Shown: positions 16,871 to 25,906, counted from the stretch's first letter. The stretch is 64,000 nucleotides of DNA from DIGJ01 sp041739345 (GCA_041739345.1 JBGSNZ010000014.1:1-64000); one strand, 5' to 3'. Made by a program: numbers and translations. The notes: generated from the letters alone by a model not told the origin.

Positions 16871-17503
16871 ATGCTTAAATATGAAGAGATGCTTCATTTT
16901 GACGAACATTATAAGAAATTGCAAGAAAGCCATTTGATACGGATTAGCTGGATTATACTAAGCAGTACGGTGTGGTATACAATTATATATGTACTTTTGA
17001 AATTTGCAATTACTTATATTCCTGATATTTACGCTTGGAACCATGCTGAATCTTGGTTTACATTTGAACGCCTAAAGTTTATAAAACTAGATTTAATCTA
17101 TTTTTTCATAGGACTTATTATGGTATATTATGGTTCTATTAGATTATTTCGCATTACGATTCAAAACCATAGTGTGAAAACTGAAAGTGGAGATATACCT
17201 AAGAGGCTATTGAAGGATGGTTATTATGCGGCCGTGCGTCATCCGATGTACGGAACATTTGTTGTTTTGTATATGGGAATACTTCTTTCGCTACGTTCAC
17301 TAGATGGAATTATAATAGCTTTGTTAATGATCGTAGGACAGTATGTTAATGCTATTATTGAGGAAAAGAGAGTATTACAACCAGTGTTTCGCGAAGAATA
17401 TCAGCTATACATTAGTAAGGTGAAAGGGATTCTTTTCAAAAAAACGCAAATAATTATATTGACAATTGTATTGATTTTCTGCATTCTTGGGTTTATAGGT
17501 TAA
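16871..17503 (+). CDS. ICMT/PEMT-type membrane methyltransferase
   Basis: The product has 210 residues and about five membrane helices. The C-terminal half has the isoprenylcysteine carboxyl methyltransferase-like signature: GYYAAVRHPMYGTFVV, then EEKRVLQPVFREEYQLYISKV, where RHPMY and the Glu/Tyr-rich motif bind S-adenosylmethionine in the family. The start at 16871 follows AGGGGG; an upstream TTG at 16847 is less likely. In bacteria, substrates are mostly unknown lipids or quinone-like compounds. It is followed by a MarR regulator, its probable controller. Confidence 0.8.
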   Translation: MLKYEEMLHFDEHYKKLQESHLIRISWIILSSTVWYTIIYVLLKFAITYIPDIYAWNHAESWFTFERLKFIKLDLIYFFIGLIMVYYGSIRLFRITIQNHSVKTESGDIPKRLLKDGYYAAVRHPMYGTFVVLYMGILLSLRSLDGIIIALLMIVGQYVNAIIEEKRVLQPVFREEYQLYISKVKGILFKKTQIIILTIVLIFCILGFIG

Positions 17504-17543
17504 AATATTAAGGGAAGGGAATCGTTATTTTTAGGTTAAAAAT

Positions 17544-17990
17544 ATGGATAATAGGGTATTTAATCAGCAAGTAGAAGCATTTGGAGCATTATGGCATCAA
17601 TTACTGATGTTAGATCAAAAGAAGGACTTTCAACAAAAATTTCCTAATTTTTTAGAATTAACAACAAATGAAATTAGTGTGATACATATAGTTTCAGAAA
17701 ATCCGGATATTATTTTAAAAAGTATATGTGAAATTCTTGATTTGCCTAAAAGTACGCTTACCAATACGATTAATAGGCTAGAAGAGAAAGAATATCTTTT
17801 TCGTACAATCACAAAAAAGGACTTAAGATCATATGGACTTTCTTTAACTAAGAAGGGAGTACAGGCGCAAAAAGAACATATGGAGTATGAGTATCAGGTG
17901 TTTGGAAAAATATTAGAAACGTTAGAAGCAGAAGAAAGAACGGAACTATTAACACTAATGAAGAAGATAACAAAGAATTTAGCAGAATGA
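17544..17990 (+). CDS. MarR-family transcriptional regulator
   Basis: The 148-residue product has the winged-helix core of MarR proteins: LTTNEISVIHIVSENP, ICEILDLPKSTLTNTINRLEEKEYLFR as recognition region, and DLRSYGLSLTKKG as the wing. MarR proteins act as dimers that repress nearby genes and release DNA on binding a small aromatic ligand or on oxidation. It lies 40 bases after the methyltransferase gene, probably in the same transcript and possibly autoregulated. Confidence 0.88.
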   Translation: MDNRVFNQQVEAFGALWHQLLMLDQKKDFQQKFPNFLELTTNEISVIHIVSENPDIILKSICEILDLPKSTLTNTINRLEEKEYLFRTITKKDLRSYGLSLTKKGVQAQKEHMEYEYQVFGKILETLEAEERTELLTLMKKITKNLAE

Positions 17991-18029
17991 CTAGGACTAT
18001 GGATAAAGCAGAACAAAGAAATGTTACAA

Positions 18030-18052
18030 CCTCTCAGGACTTTCCTGAGAGG
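18030..18052 (+). terminator. hairpin after marR-like gene
   Basis: CCTCTCAGGA and TCCTGAGAGG are perfect 10-bp arms with a 3-base loop. No T tract follows, so termination may be inefficient. The left arm shares CCTCTCAGGA with the terminator at 10280. Confidence 0.5.
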
Positions 18053-18157
18053 CAGCAGGTGTAAAGTGTGAATATAAAATGGAAAAATAAGGGTTATTTT
18101 GTGAATTGACATTAAGTATTGGATTAATGATGCCGATATAATTGTTGCTATGGAGAG

Positions 18158-18201
18158 CGTTTTGTTCAAAGGATTTGACCGATGAACAAAATGTTTTTTT
18201 T
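18158..18201 (+). terminator. intrinsic terminator
   Basis: CGTTTTGTTCA pairs with TGAACAAAATG and is followed by eight T residues. It lies 85 bases before the next start (18287), so it may end the marR transcript or act in the leader of the next gene. Confidence 0.7.
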
Positions 18202-18286
18202 ATTTCGCTTGGACTCTTAGTGGGAAAGCGGAATGGTTCTGACTGATAGAGGAACCATAACAAACAATTTTGAGGAGGATATGATT

Positions 18287-19015
18287 ATGACAGTGGCTAC
18301 CAATACAACGGTACGAAGCAATACTTCAATGCATAATTTGTATTATGCATCAAAAAAAGCAGCTATAGGATGTAAAACAGCTTCATTTGATGGAGAAGTT
18401 AAAAACGAGGATACGAAAGTAACAGCGTCGAGTACAGCAGTATCTTATTCGAACAGTAACGAAATTTATGAGCAGATGGGTTGTAATTGTAAGTCGATAC
18501 CAACAAATCACAATAACAACTTGAGCAATTCAAGCACCGTTACACAAGGTCTGACACAGGTCAGTGAATGGCCAAATGAAGATACTTTATCGCCATCTTT
18601 TGTTACTTTTAATTCAGGGTTAACTGGATATGATACAGTTGAGTATTTTTATGATTTATCTAGTGATGAGGATAATCCAACTATGTATATGAGAACAAAA
18701 TCTGGTGAGGGAGAAAATTATTATAAGCTCGACTTGAACTCTATTAATCCGGCAACAGCAACAAAGGCAGAAATGCTTGGCTATTATTCTTATCAGGAAT
18801 CCAAAGGTGAAGATGTCAATATGTATCAGTTAATGGCAGATATGGATATGGCTGAACATAATGGATATGTAGGTACGAGTGAAAATTTGAAAGCTGCGTT
18901 TTTGGAATGTACGGCTAATTGGTTAAAAGCTTTACAAGATGTCTTAAATATTCAGGAAAATTCAGGGGATTCCAAAGGCGCAACAGCAACGCAGGACTTA
19001 TTACACTATTTATAA
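18287..19015 (+). CDS. hypothetical protein, unknown
   Basis: The 242-residue product is hydrophilic and rich in Ser, Thr and Asn, without a signal peptide or membrane helix. The N-terminal 110 residues look disordered. The C-terminal part (from about DTVEYFYDLSSDEDN) looks folded, with LDLNSINPATATKAEMLGYYSYQ and helices to the end. Start 18287 is preferred: GAGGAGG is eight bases upstream, while ATG 18281 is too close. Flanking terminators make it a single-gene unit. I do not recognise a family. Confidence 0.65.
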   Translation: MTVATNTTVRSNTSMHNLYYASKKAAIGCKTASFDGEVKNEDTKVTASSTAVSYSNSNEIYEQMGCNCKSIPTNHNNNLSNSSTVTQGLTQVSEWPNEDTLSPSFVTFNSGLTGYDTVEYFYDLSSDEDNPTMYMRTKSGEGENYYKLDLNSINPATATKAEMLGYYSYQESKGEDVNMYQLMADMDMAEHNGYVGTSENLKAAFLECTANWLKALQDVLNIQENSGDSKGATATQDLLHYL

Positions 19016-19022
19016 TAAATTT

Positions 19023-19059
19023 AAAAATCCTTGCAAATATTACGTTTGCAAGGATTTTT
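19023..19059 (+). terminator. intrinsic terminator
   Basis: AAAAATCCTTGCAAA and TTTGCAAGGATTTTT form long perfect arms that supply their own T run. It sits 7 bases after the hypothetical gene. Confidence 0.85.
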
Positions 19060-19222
19060 GTATTCTTTATGAAAAGAAAAGCAATTTGAAACAATAAAGC
19101 ATTTTGCAGTTCGCAAGGAACTGATGTATTATTTGACTAGTGATGCAGCATAGCATGAGTGATTTTTAAATTTTATACGTATAGGTATATAGAGAGCTTT
19201 AATAAATAAAAAAAGGGGAATT

Positions 19223-19789
19223 ATGGAAGAACAGAAAATAATCAAATTAATGATAGATAATCCGGAAGCAGGAATTCATGAAGCTATGAAACAATATGGA
19301 GGAGCAGTGGAAACAATTTGTCGCAATTTTCTCTATGACTGTCAAGAGATGGATATAGAGGAAGCAATCGCAGATAGTTTTATTAAGCTGTGGAAAGCAA
19401 AGGATAGAATCGGAATCAATAATAAGGAGAGCCTTAAAAGCTATCTTTATACGATTGCAAGAAATACAGCTAAAGATAAACGAAGAACATTAAATAAAGT
19501 ATCAATTTATTCATTGGATGAAGTAGAACTGCAACTTCAGGCACCACTGAATGTGGAAGAGGATTTTGCAAGAAAATCAAATGAGAGGATATTGCATAAA
19601 TGTTTGAATGATACTGAGGAACCAGACAGAAGCATTTTTATACTGCGTTATTTTTACGGTGAAAAAATAAAAGACATTGCCCAAAGATTAGAACTAGCAC
19701 CCAAGAAGGTAGAAAATATTTTATGCAGAGGCAAGGTAAAACTCGAAAATGCATTAAATGAGAGGGGGATTTTCCATGAGTTATATTAA
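19223..19789 (+). CDS. ECF-type RNA polymerase sigma factor
   Basis: The 188-residue product has sigma region 2 (DIEEAIADSFIKLWKAKDRI, SLKSYLYTIARNTAKDKRR) and region 4 (EEPDRSIFILRYFYGEKIKDIAQRLEL, VENILCRGKVKLENAL), and lacks region 3, as in ECF sigma factors. AAAGGGGAA precedes the start. It overlaps the next gene by 14 bases, a typical sigma/anti-sigma arrangement, so it is likely held inactive at the membrane until an envelope signal arrives. Confidence 0.9.
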   Translation: MEEQKIIKLMIDNPEAGIHEAMKQYGGAVETICRNFLYDCQEMDIEEAIADSFIKLWKAKDRIGINNKESLKSYLYTIARNTAKDKRRTLNKVSIYSLDEVELQLQAPLNVEEDFARKSNERILHKCLNDTEEPDRSIFILRYFYGEKIKDIAQRLELAPKKVENILCRGKVKLENALNERGIFHELY

Positions 19790-20861
19790 TGAATTGTTTA
19801 ATGAAATAGACGAAAAAGAAACAGTGGAAATAGGGAGTTCTATGGATAAAGAAAAACAGCAACGAATTGAAGCTATGATTATGGCAGGCATTCAAGAAGA
19901 AAATAAGAATGTGCATGTAAAAGACGATATTATTAAATTAGAAAAAAATAAAAGTAAAATGAAGTTTTCAAAGAGAAGATTTGTTGCATTATTATTAGCA
20001 GCGACTTTTCTAATGGGAGTCACGGTTTATGCTGCAGAGAAAAATGAATGGGATATTGCAATTGTAAACTACATGGGTATCAGTAATGCGAATACCGTTC
20101 AGTTAGCGGATGGTGTGGTGGAAATTGGAGCTTCTGCTTTAAGCAATGGAGTTACTATGAAAGCAGTAACCTCTGTAGGCGATAAAAATTCAGCATTTAT
20201 TCGTATTGATACAGACTATAAATTACCTGAAACATTCAATGAAGAGACTGATTATATCATAACAGATGGCTGGGATACTAGCATTAGCAAAAACAAAATG
20301 GAAATAAGTACGGATCATGGTGGATCGTTAATGTACTTCAACAATAATGGCTTTCTTAGCTTTATGATGTGTATCAGTAATTGTGATGGAATCAATCGTA
20401 AGAATGTAAAAGTATCTTTCTCTGATTTATATATTTATCATGATTTGCATTCACAAGCAGATGACGAAGTAGATCATGGCACCTTACTTTTCAGTGGAGA
20501 ATGGGTATTGTCATGGAAGTATAATTACCGTTCAAATGTAAATACGTATTATCCAATAAAGAAAGTAGTAAGCAATGGAGACACTTGTCTAGTTACGAAG
20601 CTAGAAATTTCTCCTATAACCATTCGTGCTGAGGCTGTGAAAAATCCTGCCAAAGGAAGGACAGAAACGAGCCAACTTTTGATTACCAAAATAACGATGA
20701 AGGATGGTTCTGTAATTGAATTTGATCCGTTAAGCACTTCTGGTGGTTGCGAAAACAATACTTTTTTGGAAGGATATCGAGATGTTATGGAAATGGGTGA
20801 AGCGATTGATCCTTCTAAAGTATATAGTATAACTATCGGAGATAAAGAGATTATTTTATGA
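19776..20861 (+). CDS. membrane-anchored anti-sigma-like protein
   Basis: The 361-residue product has a cytoplasmic N-terminus of about 65 residues, one membrane helix (RRFVALLLAATFLMGVTVYA) and an extracytoplasmic domain of about 270 residues. This is the layout of clostridial anti-sigma factors of the DUF4179 kind. The N-terminal segment would bind the sigma factor encoded just upstream; the outer domain would sense a signal. Start 19776 follows GAGGGGG. Assignment rests on topology and gene overlap rather than a firm motif. Confidence 0.7.
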   Translation: MSYINELFNEIDEKETVEIGSSMDKEKQQRIEAMIMAGIQEENKNVHVKDDIIKLEKNKSKMKFSKRRFVALLLAATFLMGVTVYAAEKNEWDIAIVNYMGISNANTVQLADGVVEIGASALSNGVTMKAVTSVGDKNSAFIRIDTDYKLPETFNEETDYIITDGWDTSISKNKMEISTDHGGSLMYFNNNGFLSFMMCISNCDGINRKNVKVSFSDLYIYHDLHSQADDEVDHGTLLFSGEWVLSWKYNYRSNVNTYYPIKKVVSNGDTCLVTKLEISPITIRAEAVKNPAKGRTETSQLLITKITMKDGSVIEFDPLSTSGGCENNTFLEGYRDVMEMGEAIDPSKVYSITIGDKEIIL

Positions 20862-20882
20862 TATTAGAGTATGACATTTCTT

Positions 20883-20919
20883 TCAAAAATGTAAGGTGAC
20901 ATTGTCAAAAATGTAAGGT
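20883..20919 (+). repeat. direct repeat, probable response-regulator site
   Basis: TCAAAAATGTAAGGT occurs at 20883-20897 and again at 20905-20919, 22 bp apart (two helix turns). This is typical spacing for an OmpR-type dimer binding site. It precedes the relic ABC gene start at 20986, which suggests the control region of a lost peptide-responsive transporter. Confidence 0.55.
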
Positions 20920-20985
20920 AAATCGATGGTAGAATATTGTCCAAAACATTATACTGACTACATCAATAAGAAAGAGGTGGCATAT

Positions 20986-21024
20986 ATGCCAGTATTAAAA
21001 GTAGAAAATTTGAAAAAGACTTAA
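20986..21024 (+). pseudogene. relic 5' end of an ABC ATPase gene
   Basis: After a good ribosome binding site (AAAGAGGTGG) the frame reads MPVLKVENLKKT and stops. This is the characteristic first dozen residues of FtsX-linked ABC ATPases (compare MLILQAKNLRKIYGKG at 5738). Everything after this, including Walker A, is gone, and the sequence changes to the pot operon promoter. Confidence 0.5.
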
Positions 21025-21033
21025 AATGTTGTA

Positions 21034-21061
21034 TTGACAAATTGAATCTACATAATATAAT
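21034..21061 (+). promoter_or_regulatory. promoter of the pot operon
   Basis: TTGACA (21034-21039) and TATAAT (21056-21061), both perfect consensus, have a 16-bp spacer. The potA-like start is at 21202, leaving a leader of about 135 bases with a terminator-like hairpin. Confidence 0.8.
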
Positions 21062-21091
21062 CATAAGTAGTAAATATGAATAGAATGAAAG

Positions 21092-21137
21092 GCAGAGAGG
21101 TCAAGTTTCAACAAGGCTTGGTTTTTCTGCTTTTTTT
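21092..21137 (+). terminator. leader terminator / attenuator before potA
   Basis: GCAGAGAGGTCAAG (21092-21105) can pair along all 14 positions, with several G-U pairs, with CTTGGTTTTTCTGC (21117-21130), followed by seven T residues. It sits between the promoter at 21034 and the potA start, so transcription of the polyamine operon is probably attenuated. The sensing mechanism is not evident. Confidence 0.6.
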
Positions 21138-21201
21138 ACGCTGTAAAGCACTGCGTTCTTTTTGTCGCAGGATTATATATTACATATAGAAAGGGTTACT
21201 A

Positions 21202-22704
21202 ATGAAAACAAATATTGCAGAAAATATTGTTGAACTTAAGAATATCAAAAAATACTATGATAGCTTTGTGGCTGTAGAAGATTTCAATCTTGAAGTGAAA
21301 AAAGGAGAGTTTGTAACGTTTTTAGGACCATCGGGATGTGGAAAGACGACAACGTTACGAATGATAGCAGGATTTGAGCTTCCATCAGAGGGGCAGATAT
21401 TGCTGAGTGGTAATGACATCAGTAATCTACCGCCAAACAAAAGGCCAATTAATACGGTATTTCAGCGATACGCACTATTTCCACATTTGAACGTGTTTGA
21501 CAATATTGCATTTGGACTCAAATTAAAGACGGTTGATGTAACCTATAAAAATAATGCTGGTGATGCGATTGTTCACAAAGAAAAGCTGTCCAAAAAAGAA
21601 ATCAGCGAAAAAGTAAACCATGCATTAGAAATCGTAGATTTGGAAGGGTTTGAAAAACGAGATATTGCAACGCTTTCGGGAGGTCAGCAGCAGAGAATTG
21701 CGATTGCAAGAGCGATTGTAAATGAACCTGAAATTTTGCTTTTGGATGAACCGCTGGGGGCCCTTGATTTAAAAATGCGCAAGGAAATGCAAATAGAGTT
21801 AAAGTCCATGCATGAAAAGCTTGGAATCACGTTTATATATGTAACACATGATCAGGAAGAAGCACTGACAATGTCGGACAAGGTGGTTGTTATGTGTGAT
21901 GGTATGATTCAGCAGATTGGAACCCCGGAGGAAATCTACAATGAGCCAAATACTGTGTTCGTAGCCGATTTTATTGGAGAAAGTAATATCTTCAATGGTA
22001 AAATGTCAGGGAAGAAAAAAGTGCGTTTCTGTGGTGCGGAATTTGAATGTCTGGATGATTTGCCAGTCGGAGCAGATGTGGATGTAGTTATTAGACCGGA
22101 AGATATCGAGATGACGGCTGTTGAAAACGCTTCAATCACCGGGTATGTTCAGGCGGCAATCTTTAAAGGTATGCATTATGAAATAACCGTGAAATCGAAA
22201 AAAAATGAAATTGTGATAAAGAGCACCAAAAGTGCAACAATCAACGATTTACTTGGATTGAAGATAGAACCAGAAGGAATTCATGTCATTCATGCAGAAA
22301 CCAACATCAATATTTTTGATGGAGTCATTACTGCAATTGATAAAGTTGCATTTGCAGATGGGGAATTTGAGTGCGATGTAACGAGGCTGTATCCGGATTA
22401 TAAGATGTATGATAATATGCTAGTCGATACCGACGGAAATGAGATAAATATTGTGGGAACACAGGTAACCGTTAATGTGCCGGTTGCTTCTGTCAGCATG
22501 AGTGATGACATTGAAGTGGGAAGTACCGATGGTCATATTATTTCTTTGATTTATAAAGGTGATCACTATCACTATATCATACGTACAAAAAGTGAAGAAG
22601 ATATTCATCTTCATGATCCGTATTTATGGAACGAAGAAGATCATGTCAGCATAGTGATTCCAAAAGATGCAATTGAATTATCGTTTCGAGTATCGGAGGA
22701 ATAA
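21202..22704 (+). CDS. potA: spermidine/putrescine ABC transporter ATPase
   Basis: The 500-residue ATPase has Walker A (GPSGCGKTT), Q-loop region (NTVFQRYALFPHLNV), signature LSGGQQQR, Walker B (ILLLDEPLGALD) and switch His (VTHDQEEA). These match PotA-type importers. It is longer than the usual 350-380 residues: an insertion near residues 115-135 (VTYKNNAGDAIVHKEK) and an extended C-terminus with what look like two TOBE-like regulatory regions. It heads potABCD with tight spacing. The complex imports polyamines across the membrane using ATP. Confidence 0.92.
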   Translation: MKTNIAENIVELKNIKKYYDSFVAVEDFNLEVKKGEFVTFLGPSGCGKTTTLRMIAGFELPSEGQILLSGNDISNLPPNKRPINTVFQRYALFPHLNVFDNIAFGLKLKTVDVTYKNNAGDAIVHKEKLSKKEISEKVNHALEIVDLEGFEKRDIATLSGGQQQRIAIARAIVNEPEILLLDEPLGALDLKMRKEMQIELKSMHEKLGITFIYVTHDQEEALTMSDKVVVMCDGMIQQIGTPEEIYNEPNTVFVADFIGESNIFNGKMSGKKKVRFCGAEFECLDDLPVGADVDVVIRPEDIEMTAVENASITGYVQAAIFKGMHYEITVKSKKNEIVIKSTKSATINDLLGLKIEPEGIHVIHAETNINIFDGVITAIDKVAFADGEFECDVTRLYPDYKMYDNMLVDTDGNEINIVGTQVTVNVPVASVSMSDDIEVGSTDGHIISLIYKGDHYHYIIRTKSEEDIHLHDPYLWNEEDHVSIVIPKDAIELSFRVSEE

Positions 22705-22709
22705 TACAT

Positions 22710-23501
22710 ATGAAATATCAATTCACACGAAAACAGCTATGTATACCATATGTCGCATTTTTGATATTATTTGTTATCTTACCGCTTCTGGTAATCTGCT
22801 ATTATGCGTTTACAAATGGCGAGGGTAGATTTACCGTATCCAATCTGACTGGATTTTTTAGTAGCCAGAATACAATCGGTACGCTGGCTTACAGTACGCT
22901 TATCGCAATTACAACTACGGGGGTATGTTTGCTGATTGCTTATCCGGTAGCCTATATTCTTGCAAAAAGTAAATTAAAGAAAAAGTCGGTATTGTTGACC
23001 TTATTTATAATTCCAATGTGGATTAATTTTACATTACGACTGGTAGCATTGAAGGAAGTACTTACGATGCTAGAAGGAAATCTTGCCATGTATCCATTTT
23101 TAAATACGATTATTGGTATGACATATGACTTTTTGCCATTTATGATTTTGCCATTATATACAGCTTTAATGAAGCTGGATGATAGTCTTTTGGAGGCAGC
23201 TTATGACCTTGGTGCAAGTAAATCAACCGCATTTTTAAAAGTAATTTTGCCACTTTCAACACCAGGAATAATAAGTGGTGTTACGATGGTATTTTTGCCG
23301 GCAATGACGAATTATGTAATACTTGATATGATGTATAACAGTACTTATATCATGGGTAGCCTGATTGGAAGTTATTTCAATGCGTATGACTGGAATAGCG
23401 GCTCTATGATTGCGATTGTACTGCTGGCTATTATATTTGTTATTACATGGGCAAGCAATGGGTTTCAGGAAGAAAAATCAAGCAGGGGGGCTTTGTTGTA
23501 A
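22710..23501 (+). CDS. potB: spermidine/putrescine ABC permease
   Basis: The 263-residue permease has six membrane helices and the EAA-type coupling loop (EAAYDLGASKSTAFLKVILPLSTPGI), which contacts the ATPase. Sequence and order fit PotB, one of two permeases that form the polyamine channel. It begins five bases after potA and its stop overlaps the potC start (TAATG). Confidence 0.93.
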   Translation: MKYQFTRKQLCIPYVAFLILFVILPLLVICYYAFTNGEGRFTVSNLTGFFSSQNTIGTLAYSTLIAITTTGVCLLIAYPVAYILAKSKLKKKSVLLTLFIIPMWINFTLRLVALKEVLTMLEGNLAMYPFLNTIIGMTYDFLPFMILPLYTALMKLDDSLLEAAYDLGASKSTAFLKVILPLSTPGIISGVTMVFLPAMTNYVILDMMYNSTYIMGSLIGSYFNAYDWNSGSMIAIVLLAIIFVITWASNGFQEEKSSRGALL

Positions 23502-24310
23502 TGAGAAAACTATTAAGTTCTGCCTGGTTAGGCATTGTTTTGCTGTTTATGTATATGCCGATTCTGCTTCTTTGTATTTATAGTTTCACGGATTCGTCGA
23601 CAATTGGTGCCAAAGGAAGCGTTTCTTTTCAAAATTATCACACGCTGTTTACGTCTTTAGAGATGTTAAGTATTCTAGGTGGGACTTTATTGCTTGCTTT
23701 TGGGTGCGCAATTATTTCTACGATTCTAGGAACGGTTGGCGCGATTGGGACCTATTACTCAAAGAATGGACTGAAACGATTTGTGACAACGTCAAATCAG
23801 ATTCCAGTCGTAAATGCGGATGTAGTAACTGGTTTTTCCATTTGTGTATTACTGATTGTAGTGCTTGGAATCGATAAGAATACCTTTATACCACTCGTTA
23901 TCGGTCAGGTTGTTTTAGCATCTCCTTTCGTATATCTTTCGGTTTTGCCAAAGCTAAAACAGATGGATCATCATTTATATGAGGCAGCACTTGATCTGGG
24001 TGCCAGTGCAAGGATTGCTTTGATAAAAGTTGTAATTCCACAGATTATACCTGGAATTATTTCTGGATTTTTGCTATCGGTCACTCTTTCATTGGATGAT
24101 TATTTTATTACTACCTATACAAAACCGGCAACGTTTGATACCATCAGTACTTATGTGGTCAATGCGACAAGAGGATCTCATACGGAGATAAAAACTGCTT
24201 TGTGGGCACTATCAACGGTGATTTTCATCGTGATTATCTGCGTGGTATTGCTGGGAAATCGTGTAAATAATCGAAAGACAAGTGAGGGAAATGGTGCAAA
24301 TGAAATATAA
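23501..24310 (+). CDS. potC: spermidine/putrescine ABC permease
   Basis: The product (MRKLLSSAWLGIVLL) has about 269 residues, six helices and the second coupling loop (EAALDLGASARIALIKVVIPQIIPGI). The start at 23501 overlaps the potB stop by one base. It pairs with PotB to make the channel. Confidence 0.93.
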   Translation: MRKLLSSAWLGIVLLFMYMPILLLCIYSFTDSSTIGAKGSVSFQNYHTLFTSLEMLSILGGTLLLAFGCAIISTILGTVGAIGTYYSKNGLKRFVTTSNQIPVVNADVVTGFSICVLLIVVLGIDKNTFIPLVIGQVVLASPFVYLSVLPKLKQMDHHLYEAALDLGASARIALIKVVIPQIIPGIISGFLLSVTLSLDDYFITTYTKPATFDTISTYVVNATRGSHTEIKTALWALSTVIFIVIICVVLLGNRVNNRKTSEGNGANEI

Positions 24311-25850
24311 TCTCAAACGAAAAAGAATCAAGAGATTTTCAATCCTCTTGGCGGTAATTCTTCTGTTTTTTTCTGCAATGCCAGATGCCTCCAAGGTAAA
24401 GGCAAGTGAAAATGACGAGACCATCGTGCTTAAAATCTCAAACTGGGAAGAATATATTGATAAGGGCGATTTAGGGGAGGAACCAACGGATATTGGCCTT
24501 GGAATTACATCAAGTAAAAATGGTCTGATTTCGGACTTTGAAGACTGGTACTATGAAACGTATGGTAAGCATGTTGAAGTCGAATACTCTACCTTTGGAA
24601 CGAATGAAGATTTATATAGTCAGCTTATCTTGGGTGATACGTTTGATCTTGTATGCCCATCGGAATATATGATAATGAAGCTGATAAAAGAAAAAAGGCT
24701 TCAACCTTTGTCTGCTGATTTTTTTGATAAATCAAACGAATACAACTATTATGCAAAAGGCGTCTCTCCCTATATTGAAGAGGTATTCAATAGCCATGAA
24801 ATAAATGGTGAGAAATGGGGAGCTTATGCAGCTGGCTATATGTGGGGAAGTATTGGAATTGTGTATAACCCGAATAAGGTCAGTGAGGAAGATGCTGCTA
24901 CCTGGTCGATTCTGACCAATCCAAAGTATGCTAGACAAGTAACGATAAAAGACAGCGCAAGGGAATCTTATTTTCCTACCCTTGCGATATTAAATAAAGA
25001 GTTGCTGCTTAGTGATGCATTCAAAAATGATGCGGATTATCATTCCAAATTATACGCCCTTATGAATGATACAAGCTCGGAAACCATTAAATTCGCGGAA
25101 GATCTATTACAGAAAATACGGAAAAATGCGTATTCCTTTGAAACGGACAGTGGTAAATCGGATATGATCACAGGGAAAGTAGTCGCTAATTTTCAATGGT
25201 CAGGTGATGCTGTATATAGCATGGATCAGGCAGAAGAAGATGGCTTATATCTGAATTATTCGGTTCCAAAAGAATGTACCAATTCATGGTTTGATGGTTG
25301 GGTTATGCTAAAGTCAGGAATTGACAGTAATGTAGAAAAGCAACAGGTGGCGCAAGCTTTTATTAATTTTATATCAAGACCCGATAATGCGATTCGAAAT
25401 ATGAATTATATTGGTTATACTTCTGCCATTGGAGGCGGAGATAGCGATTTGATATTTGATTATGTCAATTACTGCTATGGGGCGGAAAGTGGAGAAGCGG
25501 ATACCATTGAATATCCATTGGGTTATTTCTTTAATGGGGACAACGACGATGAGAAATATATCTTGACTGCACCGAAAAGTCAGGCCAAGCGCCAGTTATT
25601 TGCCCAATATCCGACAAAAGAAGTAATTGATCGTAGCTCCGTTATGGGATACTTCTCGGAGGAAGCAAATGAACAGTTAAATCAGATGTGGGTAAATGTA
25701 AGATGTTTTAATTTCAATCAAGTGTCAAAGGAAAACTGGGTCAAAGTATGTGTAGTATTTTTGAGTGTAGTACTACTAATAATACTGTTTGCTAATCGCG
25801 AGAGAATATTTAGAAAGCCGAAAAAAAGAGGGTATTTTAGGGAAGGGTAA
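24300..25850 (+). CDS. potD: polyamine-binding protein with C-terminal membrane anchor
   Basis: The product (about 516 residues) begins with a basic region and hydrophobic signal (FSILLAVILLFFSAM), followed by the PotD-type fold: LKISNWEEYIDKG, STFGTNEDLYSQL, DLVCPSEYMI, GAYAAGYMWGSIGIVYNP, NSWFDGWVM. Typical PotD is a lipoprotein of 340-360 residues. This one lacks a lipobox Cys, and carries a membrane helix near its end (VCVVFLSVVLLIILFA) plus a basic tail, so it is probably held at the membrane at both ends. It overlaps potC by 11 bases. It captures polyamines for PotABC. Confidence 0.88.
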   Translation: MKYNLKRKRIKRFSILLAVILLFFSAMPDASKVKASENDETIVLKISNWEEYIDKGDLGEEPTDIGLGITSSKNGLISDFEDWYYETYGKHVEVEYSTFGTNEDLYSQLILGDTFDLVCPSEYMIMKLIKEKRLQPLSADFFDKSNEYNYYAKGVSPYIEEVFNSHEINGEKWGAYAAGYMWGSIGIVYNPNKVSEEDAATWSILTNPKYARQVTIKDSARESYFPTLAILNKELLLSDAFKNDADYHSKLYALMNDTSSETIKFAEDLLQKIRKNAYSFETDSGKSDMITGKVVANFQWSGDAVYSMDQAEEDGLYLNYSVPKECTNSWFDGWVMLKSGIDSNVEKQQVAQAFINFISRPDNAIRNMNYIGYTSAIGGGDSDLIFDYVNYCYGAESGEADTIEYPLGYFFNGDNDDEKYILTAPKSQAKRQLFAQYPTKEVIDRSSVMGYFSEEANEQLNQMWVNVRCFNFNQVSKENWVKVCVVFLSVVLLIILFANRERIFRKPKKRGYFREG

Positions 25851-25906
25851 TTGCCACAGAGAGGTTGCTTTATTGATAAGGCGACTCATTAAAAATAAAT
25901 AATTTC

